From: Bacilli bacterium
GTDB taxonomy: Bacteria > Bacillota_I > Bacilli_A > RF39 > UBA660
DNA length: 64,000 nt
Direction of reading: 5' to 3'
Assembly (NCBI GenBank): GCA_016297695.1
Contig: JAEDGC010000004.1
Coordinates: forward strand, 21,428-85,427
In this document: one piece after another, positions 8,037 to 16,189 of the stretch
Position numbering within the stretch: the first letter of the stretch is position 1
Layout of the letters: each line of letters opens with the position of its first letter
Notes under the pieces: generated by a model
Database searches by the model: none
Seen by the model: only the letters and a program-made list of their open reading frames with translations
Told to the model about the DNA's origin: nothing
Position numbers and translations under genes: made by a program

Positions 8037-8345
8037 ATGTTCAAATTAGAGTCAAAATATAAACCAAGTGGAGACCAACCACAGGCTATTGAAAAGTTAG
8101 TTGAAGGAATTAAATCTGGTAAAAAAGACCAGGTTTTACTGGGAGCAACTGGAACAGGAAAGACTTTTACAATTGCAAATGTAATTGAGCAAGTTAATAG
8201 ACCAACTCTTGTTTTAGCTCATAATAAAACACTAGCTGGGCAACTTTATTCTGAATTAAAAGAGTTATTTCCTAATAATCATGTCGAATACTTTGTATCT
8301 TATTATAGCAACACCCCAAAAACCCCTTTATTTAGTGCCTTTTAG
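8037..8345 (+). pseudogene. uvrB: uvrB fragment (5' duplicate, truncated)
   Basis: The ATG at 8037 with AAGGAGG upstream opens a frame matching the first 90 codons of the complete uvrB at 9513. Identity runs through the Walker A motif GATGTGKT and ends after TATTAT at 8306 (9782 in the full gene). A further 12 codons of unrelated sequence follow before a stop at 8343. The promoter region is partly duplicated too, but this copy has about 21 extra bases at roughly 7976-7996. Without the helicase domains it cannot act in excision repair. Identity over 300 nt points to a recent duplication or gene conversion. Confidence 0.88.
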
Positions 8346-8382
8346 TGTTATTTAATCATAGTAAAATACCTAAATAACACTA
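8341..8382. repeat. 16-bp direct repeat and 12-bp inverted repeat at a cassette edge
   Basis: TTTAGTGTTATTTAAT (8341-8356) recurs at 9397-9412, bracketing about 1.06 kb. TAGTGTTATTTA at 8343-8354 also pairs with TAAATAACACTA at 8371-8382, a perfect 12-bp stem over 16 nt. This could be a recombination end or a terminator without a T run. Confidence 0.6.
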
Positions 8383-8415
8383 GATAAAACCAGAAGTTAG
8401 AAAATAAATTTGTGG
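8364..8415. repeat. 52-bp intergenic repeat, copy B
   Basis: Near-identical partner of 6434-6485, ending in AATAAATTTGTGGCC and followed by CGTGTCC at 8435-8441. Confidence 0.7.
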
Positions 8416-8491
8416 CCGGTATTCGTGGTCATTCGTGTCCGCCTAAGAAGAACCTGTTCAAAATAATGAACTATCTGAATAATGTATATAT

Positions 8492-8520
8492 TTTACTTTA
8501 TTGAAAATGTATGCTAAAAT
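8492..8520 (+). promoter_or_regulatory. promoter for the cassette gene at 8545
   Basis: TTTACT (8492-8497), a 17-nt spacer and TAAAAT (8515-8520), 24 nt before the ATG, with AAGGGGG as ribosome site. Confidence 0.5.
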
Positions 8521-8544
8521 AGCAATCAATTTAAGGGGGATTGT

Positions 8545-9291
8545 ATGCAAAAATCAAAATATACAATGCATGGTATAAACAAAGAAACATATAGATTATT
8601 ATTCGATGAAAAAGAGCAAAATAAGATGGAATGCTCTAATGAAATTTTTACTATTGAAATGAGTTCATTATATGATAGAAAGCCGTATTATATATTCTAT
8701 AACTTTTTAAAAAAGATAATTGATATGTATTTTTATGAAGTTAATTATTTTAATTTACATAAGAAGATGTTTGGTAAAGGATACATATTTAAAAATAGTG
8801 ATGTAGAGTTTTGGTTTGATTACTTAGAAAATCATTTAAAGAAAATATTAAGAAATGAAGATACTTATGTTAAGAAAGAAATGATTTTTGACTTAAAACA
8901 TAATTTAAGATATTGTTCGTGTTTTTATACAAATATGATTATATCAGCTAATATAGAAAATTCTTTTTTTGTTACAGGTTTAATTAAATATGATGATGGT
9001 GATAGTCATTTACATAGTTTTGTTGAACATAAAGATTATGTTATTGATTATACAAAAAATCTGATTATGCCTAAGAAAAAATATATTGAACTTCTAAAAA
9101 TTAAAGAATTACAAAGGGTTGATTCTAAAAGTGTAATAAATATGTATAATATTTTAGTAGAAAATAGAATATTAAATACTGCAAGATTTATGGCGACATT
9201 TGGAAATGAAATAATAAATGACTTAGATAGAAATCCTCAATTAATTAAAAGAAATACAGATAAGCCAGATTTTAGTTGTTTATTTTACTAA
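8545..9291 (+). CDS. hypothetical protein, possible papain-like hydrolase
   Basis: A 248-residue soluble protein. Within LRYCSCFYTN, then HLHSFVEHKDYVIDYTKN, the order Cys, His (in HSFVE) and Asp (in VIDYT) resembles the triad spacing of transglutaminase-like and other papain-fold enzymes. This is a pattern match, not a family assignment. It has its own promoter and a strong ribosome site. The gene sits alone between the truncated and full uvrB copies, inside a segment flanked by 16-bp direct repeats, so it is the cargo of the insertion. Confidence 0.6.
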   Translation: MQKSKYTMHGINKETYRLLFDEKEQNKMECSNEIFTIEMSSLYDRKPYYIFYNFLKKIIDMYFYEVNYFNLHKKMFGKGYIFKNSDVEFWFDYLENHLKKILRNEDTYVKKEMIFDLKHNLRYCSCFYTNMIISANIENSFFVTGLIKYDDGDSHLHSFVEHKDYVIDYTKNLIMPKKKYIELLKIKELQRVDSKSVINMYNILVENRILNTARFMATFGNEIINDLDRNPQLIKRNTDKPDFSCLFY

Positions 9292-9310
9292 AATAACAAA
9301 TAATATTAGC

Positions 9311-9360
9311 AAGGAAGTTATGATGACTTCCTTGTTTTATTGTAAAATAAGTGTTAAAAT
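9311..9360 (+). promoter_or_regulatory. terminator+promoter module, copy 4
   Basis: AAGGAAGT (9311-9318) pairs perfectly with ACTTCCTT (9326-9333), overlapping TTGTTT (9332-9337), 17 nt, TAAAAT (9355-9360). It ends the cassette gene and points at uvrB. Confidence 0.65.
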
Positions 9361-9409
9361 AGGTTATTGAAAAACATCTGGTTTTATTCAGTTTTATTTA
9401 GTGTTATTT

Positions 9410-9476
9410 AATAAATTTGTGGCCGACATGTATCCACCAGAAATTAGACCTATTTTATTAATGTTTGGACACAAAT
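9410..9476. repeat. AATAAATTTGTGGCC repeat with an inverted partner upstream of uvrB
   Basis: AATAAATTTGTGGCC (9410-9424) faces GGACACAAATTT (9467-9478 region), an 11-of-12 inverted match to AAATTTGTGGCC. Two facing copies about 40 nt apart look like a recombinase- or regulator-binding arrangement. Confidence 0.45.
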
Positions 9477-9512
9477 TTTCTGGTTGATATGAGTCATAAT
9501 AAGGAGGTCAAT

Positions 9513-11462
9513 ATGTTCAAATTAGAGTCAAAATATAAACCAAGTGGAGACCAACCACAGGCTATTGAAAAGTTAGTTGAAGGAATTAAATCTGGTAAAA
9601 AAGACCAGGTTTTACTGGGAGCAACTGGAACAGGAAAGACTTTTACAATTGCAAATGTAATTGAGCAAGTTAATAGACCAACTCTTGTTTTAGCTCATAA
9701 TAAAACACTAGCTGGGCAACTTTATTCTGAATTAAAAGAGTTATTTCCTAATAATCATGTCGAATACTTTGTATCTTATTATGATTATTATCAACCAGAA
9801 GCATATGTTCCCTCAAGTGATACTTATATAGAAAAAGATTCCTCTATTAATGATGAAATAGACGAATTAAGGCATGCAGCAACATCTGCCTTAATTAATA
9901 ATCGTGATACGATAGTTGTAGCATCTGTATCTTGTATTTATAATATTGGTGAAAAAGAAGAATATGTTAATAAAATGCTTACTTTAGAAAAAGGAATGAA
10001 AATTAAAAGAAATGATATAATTAATAAACTTGTTGATATGGCATATGAAAGAAATGATATTTATTTTCATCGTGGTACATTTAGAGTTCATGGAGATATT
10101 ATTGATATAGTACCTGCTGGCGAAAAAAGTCAAGCAATAAGAGTTGATTTATTTGATGATGAAATAGATAGAATATCAATCTTTGATCCAGTAACTGGAG
10201 CATTGATAAAAGAAAAGAAAACCATATCGATATTTCCAGCAAGTCATTTTGTTACAAGTGATAAAAAGATGCAAGAAGCATTAAAAAGAATAAAATCTGA
10301 ACTTGAAGAAAGAATAAAATACTTTGAAGATAATAATAAACTACTAGAAGCTCAAAGAATAAAAGAACGTACTAATTATGATATGGAAATGCTTAAAGAA
10401 ACAGGTTTTTGTAGTGGAGTAGAAAATTATTCATCCCATTTAGCTTTGAGAGATTCAGGTTCTACACCTAATTGTTTAATAGATTTTTTTGATAAAGATT
10501 TCTTATTAATTATTGATGAATCACATGTTACTGTTCCACAAATAAGAGGAATGTACAATGGTGACAGAGCAAGAAAACAAACTTTAGTAGATTATGGATT
10601 TAGATTACCATCAGCTTTAGATAATCGACCTTTAAAATTTGAAGAATTTGAAAGCAAAATTAATCAGGTTATATATGTTTCAGCTACACCAGGTGATTAT
10701 GAACTTGAAAAAGTAAATAACAACGTAATTGAGCAAGTAATAAGACCTACTGGACTTCTTGATCCAACTATTGAAATAAAACCCACTATAGGTCAAATAG
10801 ACGATATTATTGAACAAATTAGATTAAGAAAAGAAAAAAATGAAAGGGTTTTAATTACAACTTTAACAATAAGAATGTCAGAAGAGTTAACTAATTATTT
10901 AAAAGAAGTAAATATAAAAGTTGCTTATTTACACAGTGAAATTAAAACTCTAGAAAGATTAAAGATAATCCATGATTTAAGAATGGGTATATATGATTGT
11001 GTAGTTGGTATCAATCTTTTAAGAGAAGGAATAGATATACCAGAAGTAAGTTTAATATGTATTTTAGATGCAAATAAACAAGGCTTTTTAAGAAGTGAAA
11101 GAAGTTTAATTCAAACTATTGGAAGATGTGCTAGAAATAAAAGTGGACATGTAATTATGTATGCAGATACAATATCAGAAGCAATGCAAAATGCTATTAA
11201 TGAAACTAAGCGTCGTCGTTTAATCCAAGAAAGTTTTAATGAAAAGCATAATATAATTCCTCAAACAATAAAAAAAGAAATAAAAGAAGTAATAAGTAAC
11301 GATGTAAAAGAAGTTAGTCAAAAGAAAAAAATGAATAAGAAAGAATCAGAAAATCTTATTAAAAACATAGAGAATGAAATGAAAGAAGCAGCAAAAAATC
11401 TTGATTTTGAAAGAGCAATGGAACTTAGAGATATATTATTCGAATTGAAAGCAAATAAATAA
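9513..11462 (+). CDS. uvrB: excinuclease ABC subunit B
   Basis: UvrB is the damage-verification helicase of nucleotide excision repair; it receives DNA from UvrA and recruits UvrC. The 649 residues are close to normal length. Visible features: Walker A GATGTGKT (36-43), the beta-hairpin region (YYDYYQPEAYVPSSDTYIEK, near residue 90), the DESH Walker B (IIDESHVTVPQ), SATPGDYE, helicase motifs V/VI (REGIDIPEVSL, QTIGRCARN), and a C-terminal UVR motif (FERAMELRDILFELK). The start is the ATG at 9513 with AAGGAGG 6 nt upstream. No LexA/DinR box (GAAC-N4-GTTC) is evident. Its 5' third is duplicated at 8037. Confidence 0.97.
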   Translation: MFKLESKYKPSGDQPQAIEKLVEGIKSGKKDQVLLGATGTGKTFTIANVIEQVNRPTLVLAHNKTLAGQLYSELKELFPNNHVEYFVSYYDYYQPEAYVPSSDTYIEKDSSINDEIDELRHAATSALINNRDTIVVASVSCIYNIGEKEEYVNKMLTLEKGMKIKRNDIINKLVDMAYERNDIYFHRGTFRVHGDIIDIVPAGEKSQAIRVDLFDDEIDRISIFDPVTGALIKEKKTISIFPASHFVTSDKKMQEALKRIKSELEERIKYFEDNNKLLEAQRIKERTNYDMEMLKETGFCSGVENYSSHLALRDSGSTPNCLIDFFDKDFLLIIDESHVTVPQIRGMYNGDRARKQTLVDYGFRLPSALDNRPLKFEEFESKINQVIYVSATPGDYELEKVNNNVIEQVIRPTGLLDPTIEIKPTIGQIDDIIEQIRLRKEKNERVLITTLTIRMSEELTNYLKEVNIKVAYLHSEIKTLERLKIIHDLRMGIYDCVVGINLLREGIDIPEVSLICILDANKQGFLRSERSLIQTIGRCARNKSGHVIMYADTISEAMQNAINETKRRRLIQESFNEKHNIIPQTIKKEIKEVISNDVKEVSQKKKMNKKESENLIKNIENEMKEAAKNLDFERAMELRDILFELKANK

Positions 11463-11483
11463 AGACCTAATTTGGTCTTTTTA
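11461..11483. terminator. bidirectional terminator between convergent genes
   Basis: AAAGACC (11461-11467) pairs with GGTCTTT (11474-11480), with T on the right and A on the left. It serves uvrB and the convergent PBP gene. Confidence 0.75.
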
Positions 11484-13421
11484 TTCTATTTGTTTAACAA
11501 CATGTGTTTCTTTATTATTTTCACTACCTTTTACAAAATAATATAAAGTATTTTTGGAGTTGTTTACAACTTCTCCACCAGTAATTGGATCTCTTATAGT
11601 GGCAATAACATTTTTAGGTTGTTCATACCATTCATCTGTTATATTTTTTTCATAACTTTCAATAGTATTTACCCAAATATTTTTTGCCTCAGAACTTATA
11701 TTGGAATTAGTTTCACGGGCATCATCATATCCCATCCATACTAACATTAAAGCTTTTTTGTTATATCCAACAGTCCAATAATCAGTTTTTGTTGTACCAG
11801 TTTTTAAGGCATATTTATGACTTAATTTACTAGCTATTGATAATCCTGTTGGAACTGTGTAATCTTTAAAACTTGCATTTGTTGTATTAGTCAAAAGTTC
11901 ATTTAAAATATATAAATTATTTTGATTTAAAACTAATTTAGATTTATCTTTATGTTCATACAAAATATTCCCATTTAAATCTTCAATCTTTTCGATAAAA
12001 TATAAATCTTTTTTATAGCCATTACTTGCAAGTGTTGTATAACCAGTAGCAAAATCCATCATATTTAATTCTGAGGTTCCCAGTGCTAAAGAAGGATTTT
12101 GATTTAATTTAGAAGTGATTCCACATGTATAAGCTGTATTTACTAAAGTATCTTCTCCTAGAAATAAATGAGTTTTAACAGCGTAAATATTGTCAGAATA
12201 AGCAATGGCTGCTGCCATTGAAATATCTTTGTGAGCATAAGTATTATTGTAGTTAGATGGTGAATATTTAGAACTATTTTCAAAGTTAAATGTTGTTTCT
12301 TCACTTAAAAAAGTAGAGGCAGATGTAAATCCATTTTCTAAAGCAGCATAATAAAGAAAAGGTTTCATTGTTGATCCTACTTGTCTTTTTGAAGACAAAG
12401 CTCTATTATACTGGCTTTTAGCATAATCAACACCACCTACAAGAGAAATAACAGCACCATTTTCAGGATTAACTATTACACTAGATGCTTGAATTTCTTC
12501 ATCAGTAATAGTGTTTTTGATATTACTTTCTAAAGTGTTTTGTGTTTCACTATCTAAAGTTGTATAAATTTTTAATCCTCCACTTTTTATTAGAGAAGTG
12601 GGAATACTTTTAATATTTTTTAATTCATTATAAACAGCATCTTCATAATACATTATCATGTTTGAGTTATTTTCATTTCTTTTTCCATATATTTCAATTG
12701 GATTTATGAATAATTTATCATAAGTATTTTTATCTATATATTTATTGTCTAACATAGTTTTTGCAACTACTTTAGCTCTTTTAATACAGTTTTCATAACT
12801 AGTAACAGGGTTAAAATTACTTGGGTTTTTAGGTATTCCTGCTAGCATAATTGCTTCTTCCAAAGTTAAATCAATAGGTTCTTTATTAAAATAATACTTA
12901 CTAGCTTGTTTTATTCCATAATTTCCTTGACCATAGTTTATGGTATTTAAATAGCCTTCTAAAATATAATCTTTGTCATAATGAACTTCTAATTCTAAAG
13001 TTAAAAAAGCTTCTTCTATCTTTCTTGACCATGTTTTATCAAAATCTAGATACATATTTTTAATATATTGTTGGGATATTGTAGATGCCCCTTGAACTAT
13101 TGCTTTTTTCTTGATATTTAACATCATTGCTTTTATGATTCTTAAATAATCAAATCCTTGATGTTTGTAAAAGTTTTTATCTTCAACACTTATTACAGCA
13201 TTTTTAAATTTATCTGAAATTTGATCTAAAGAAACCCATTCAGTTCCAGAAGAACCAGTTTCTATTAGAGTATTTTTGTTATCATAAAGGTAAATTTTTC
13301 CAATGGATGATATTTCTAGTGGCGGACTTAAATAAGCATAAACATAAAGTCCAACCAAACAGATAAAAAACGATATAAATAGAAAAATATTTATTTTAAA
13401 TAATTTTTTTAATTTTTTCAT
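11481..13421 (-). CDS. bifunctional class A penicillin-binding protein
   Basis: This 646-residue membrane-anchored enzyme polymerises lipid II into glycan strands and cross-links them. After a short cytoplasmic part and one membrane segment (about 9-31) come the GT51 motifs: EDKNFYKHQGFD with catalytic Glu80, GASTISQQ (111-118), RKIEEAFLTLELE (133-145) and AIMLAGIPKNPSNFNP. The transpeptidase follows with STMK (Ser350, Lys353), SDN (409-411) and KTGT (540-543), so both activities should be intact. The length suits a short PBP1a/PonA. It runs opposite to its neighbours and proves the cell builds a wall, which excludes a true mycoplasma. Confidence 0.95.
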   Translation of the reverse strand: MKKLKKLFKINIFLFISFFICLVGLYVYAYLSPPLEISSIGKIYLYDNKNTLIETGSSGTEWVSLDQISDKFKNAVISVEDKNFYKHQGFDYLRIIKAMMLNIKKKAIVQGASTISQQYIKNMYLDFDKTWSRKIEEAFLTLELEVHYDKDYILEGYLNTINYGQGNYGIKQASKYYFNKEPIDLTLEEAIMLAGIPKNPSNFNPVTSYENCIKRAKVVAKTMLDNKYIDKNTYDKLFINPIEIYGKRNENNSNMIMYYEDAVYNELKNIKSIPTSLIKSGGLKIYTTLDSETQNTLESNIKNTITDEEIQASSVIVNPENGAVISLVGGVDYAKSQYNRALSSKRQVGSTMKPFLYYAALENGFTSASTFLSEETTFNFENSSKYSPSNYNNTYAHKDISMAAAIAYSDNIYAVKTHLFLGEDTLVNTAYTCGITSKLNQNPSLALGTSELNMMDFATGYTTLASNGYKKDLYFIEKIEDLNGNILYEHKDKSKLVLNQNNLYILNELLTNTTNASFKDYTVPTGLSIASKLSHKYALKTGTTKTDYWTVGYNKKALMLVWMGYDDARETNSNISSEAKNIWVNTIESYEKNITDEWYEQPKNVIATIRDPITGGEVVNNSKNTLYYFVKGSENNKETHVVKQIE

Positions 13422-13467
13422 GATAATCCACCTATATTTAATATGTTTTAAATTATAAAAAATATAA

Positions 13468-13496
13468 GTGCAATATTTATATTCCTATGTTATAAT
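13468..13496 (+). promoter_or_regulatory. promoter for the ywiB-like/argS operon
   Basis: TATAAT at 13491-13496 with a weak -35 (GTGCAA, 13468-13473) 17 nt upstream. GAGGTGAT lies before the ATG at 13521. The divergent PBP promoter must lie in the same roughly 100-bp interval. Confidence 0.45.
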
Positions 13497-13520
13497 CTAC
13501 ATTGAAAAAGAGGTGATTAT

Positions 13521-13874
13521 ATGTCCTTGATAAATATGAAATTATTAAAAGATGATAGTATTATTTATAATATGGAAAATATTGAAGCAGAAATTAATGA
13601 AAAATATATAAAATTTGAATTAGATAATACAACAAATATTTATGAACTATTAGAAGAAGGATGTATATTTACAAGAGAAAATGATGAATTTAGATTTAAA
13701 TTGAATACAATTAAAAAAGAAGCAACCTACTTACTAAAAGAGACTAATACACTTTTAGATATTATTGTAGAAAAATGTGAATACTTTGTTTACCCGGATA
13801 AAACAAAAATTACATATAAATTAGAATCAGATGATTGCCTAAATTCTATTGAATTAACGAAAGGAGATAATTAA
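13521..13874 (+). CDS. DUF1934 / YwiB-like beta-barrel protein
   Basis: A 117-residue, strand-rich protein with alternating polar and hydrophobic residues, matching the DUF1934 (YwiB) family in size and pattern (ITYKLESDDCLNSIELT at the end). Its place directly before argS, 2 nt away, repeats the ywiB-argS order of Bacillus, which supports the assignment more than the sequence alone. It probably has a calycin-like fold of unknown function. Confidence 0.7.
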   Translation: MSLINMKLLKDDSIIYNMENIEAEINEKYIKFELDNTTNIYELLEEGCIFTRENDEFRFKLNTIKKEATYLLKETNTLLDIIVEKCEYFVYPDKTKITYKLESDDCLNSIELTKGDN

Positions 13875-13876
13875 TA

Positions 13877-15616
13877 ATGAATTTTTTAAGTAAGCAAGAA
13901 CAATTAATAAAAAAATCTATTAATGAACTTGGATATAATGTAGATGAAGTTTTATTAATACCATCATCAAGAAAAGAATTTGGTGATTATCAGTATAATG
14001 GGGTTATGAGTATTGCCAAACAGATGCATAAAAATCCTCGTGAAATTGCTCTTGATATAATTGAAAAACTAAAAGAAAATAAAGATTTAGTTAATGTCAA
14101 CGTACAAGGACCAGGTTTTATTAATTTGAGTTTTAGTGATGAAGCATTAGTTAATTATTTAAATGAAGTAAAAGATAATATAAATATCAATTATGAATAT
14201 GATAATAAAAAAACAATATTTTTAGATTATGGTGGGGCAAATGTAGCTAAAACATTACATGTTGGACATTTAAGAAGCGCAAATATTGGTGAAGCATTAA
14301 AAAGATTGGCAGAAGCCTTAGGAAATAAAACCATTAGTGATGTTCATCTTGGAGATTGGGGTAGACCACTAGGGCTTGTAATTTTAGAGATTAGCAAAAG
14401 ACAACCAGATTTATGTTATTTTGATGATAATTATATTGGCCATTATCCTGAAAAATCACCGGTAACTAATGAAGATTTAATGGAAATATATCCAACTGCT
14501 TCTATAAAAGCTAAAGAAGATGAAAATTATTTAGAAGAAGCAAGAATTGTAACTAAAAAATTGCAAGAAGGACATAAAGGTTATAATGAATTATGGAAAC
14601 AAATAATAAAAGTTTCTAGTGAAGATATTAAAAAAATATATACAAAATTAAACACTACATTTGACCTTTGGGAAGGTGAAAGTGATTGTTACAAATCAAT
14701 TCCAGAAATGCTTGAGTATATTAATACTTTAAACATTACGAAAAAAAGTGAGGGTGCTGTAGTTATAGATGTAAAAAAAGAAGATGATGAAATTGAATAT
14801 CCACCATTTATGTTAATAAAAAGTAATGGTGGAGCATCTTATCAAACTACGGATTTAGCGGCAATATTTCAAAGAGTAAAAAATTATAATCCAGATGAAA
14901 TATGGTATGTAGCTGATAATCGTCAAGCACTTCATTTCGAAACAGTATTTAGAGCAGCCAAATTAACTAAAATTGCTACGGATGTAGAATTAGTATTTGC
15001 TGGTTTTGGAACAATGAATGGCAGCGATGGTAAACCATTTAAAACACGTGATGGGGGAGTAATGTCATTAAATAATTTGATTGATTTGGTGAAAATTGAA
15101 AGTGAAAAAAAATTACTTCCAAATATAATTGAAGATAGAGACGAAGTTGCCCAATGTGTAGCTATTTCAGCAATTAAATATGCCGATTTAATACCATTTA
15201 GAACAACAGATTATGTTTTTGACCCAGTTAAATTTAGCGATTTAAATGGTAAAACTGGTCCATATCTTTTGTATTCAACAATTAGAATGAAATCATTATT
15301 AGCTAATGCTAAAAAAGAAAATATTAAATATAATAATGTAGAAATGATAGATGATAATACTAAAGAAATAGTTTTAAATTTATTAAACATTAACAAAGTC
15401 TTAATAAAATCATTTAATACTAAATCTTTAAATGAAATTACTGATTTACTATATAAAATAACTAATTCTTATAACAATTTTTATTCACAAGTAAGAATAT
15501 TAACTGAGGATAATGAAAAAATACGCTCCTCTTGGCTAGCTATTACAGATATAGTTTATCAAAATAATGTAAAATTATTAAATATTTTAGGTATAAATGT
15601 TCCTGAAAGAATGTAA
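13877..15616 (+). CDS. argS: arginyl-tRNA synthetase
   Basis: ArgS charges tRNA-Arg with arginine in the cytosol. The 579-residue protein has the N-terminal Add-1 domain (1-105), the HIGH-type signature AKTLHVGHLRS with HVGH at 128-131, the Arg/ATP pocket segment HLGDWGRPLG, a KMSKS-like loop (FKTRDGGVMSL) that lacks the canonical lysines as in many ArgRS, and a helical anticodon-binding C-terminus. The length is normal. It is probably cotranscribed with the YwiB-like gene. The match leaves no real alternative. Confidence 0.97.
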   Translation: MNFLSKQEQLIKKSINELGYNVDEVLLIPSSRKEFGDYQYNGVMSIAKQMHKNPREIALDIIEKLKENKDLVNVNVQGPGFINLSFSDEALVNYLNEVKDNININYEYDNKKTIFLDYGGANVAKTLHVGHLRSANIGEALKRLAEALGNKTISDVHLGDWGRPLGLVILEISKRQPDLCYFDDNYIGHYPEKSPVTNEDLMEIYPTASIKAKEDENYLEEARIVTKKLQEGHKGYNELWKQIIKVSSEDIKKIYTKLNTTFDLWEGESDCYKSIPEMLEYINTLNITKKSEGAVVIDVKKEDDEIEYPPFMLIKSNGGASYQTTDLAAIFQRVKNYNPDEIWYVADNRQALHFETVFRAAKLTKIATDVELVFAGFGTMNGSDGKPFKTRDGGVMSLNNLIDLVKIESEKKLLPNIIEDRDEVAQCVAISAIKYADLIPFRTTDYVFDPVKFSDLNGKTGPYLLYSTIRMKSLLANAKKENIKYNNVEMIDDNTKEIVLNLLNINKVLIKSFNTKSLNEITDLLYKITNSYNNFYSQVRILTEDNEKIRSSWLAITDIVYQNNVKLLNILGINVPERM

Positions 15617-15632
15617 AATATATCTTAGTGTA

Positions 15633-15660
15633 TTGACAAATAATAATTATATGTTACAAT
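15633..15660 (+). promoter_or_regulatory. promoter for rpoE
   Basis: TTGACA (15633-15638), 16-nt spacer, TACAAT (15655-15660). A long AT-rich leader of about 60 nt follows before AGGAGG and the ATG at 15725. Confidence 0.7.
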
Positions 15661-15724
15661 TACGGAAGTTGAGACATATAATATAAAAAAAAATTATGTT
15701 ATATATTTTTAGGAGGATATTTTT

Positions 15725-16156
15725 ATGAAACTAGAAGAAATGTCACAAGCAGAATTAGAATCAATGAATTATGATGATATAGCATATATGATTTTAAAAG
15801 AAGAAAATAAAAAAATGAAAATTAATGATTTATTTAAAAGAATATGCGAAATTTTAAACTTAGGACAAGATGTATTTGAAAATCAAATTGCAGATTTTTT
15901 TGAAATAATGACAACTGATAAAAGATTTACTATGTTAGAAGACGGTTATTGGGATTTAAGAATTAATCATAGTCAAAAAATAGTTCTAGATGATGAATTT
16001 GAAGAAGATGAAGAAGAACTTGAAGAAGAATTAGAAGAAGAACTTGAAGATGAAGAAAATGAAGATATCTTCTATGATGAAAATTCTGATGACGATGAAC
16101 CTGATGACGATTTAAAAGACTTAGTAATAATCGATGAAGAAGAAGCAAATGAATAA
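15725..16156 (+). CDS. rpoE: RNA polymerase delta subunit
   Basis: The delta subunit binds core RNA polymerase in Firmicutes and speeds enzyme recycling and promoter selectivity. The 143 residues split into an N-terminal HARE-HTH domain (about 1-85; MSQAELESMNYDDIAYMIL, then RFTMLEDGYWDLR) and a disordered tail that is almost all Glu and Asp, the standard layout. The tail's GAA/GAT repeats produce a false frame on the other strand. It lies between argS and prfA with its own promoter. Confidence 0.93.
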   Translation: MKLEEMSQAELESMNYDDIAYMILKEENKKMKINDLFKRICEILNLGQDVFENQIADFFEIMTTDKRFTMLEDGYWDLRINHSQKIVLDDEFEEDEEELEEELEEELEDEENEDIFYDENSDDDEPDDDLKDLVIIDEEEANE

Positions 16157-16189
16157 TTTGTTTTCTTTTTCTTGTATGGAGGAATAATT

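Noticed and set aside
9410..9512. LexA/DinR box before uvrB
   Set aside because: No GAAC-N4-GTTC type sequence is present in the leader, so SOS control is not supported.
15990..16150. GAA/GAT-rich tract as a microsatellite
   Set aside because: It encodes the acidic tail that is normal for the RNA polymerase delta subunit.
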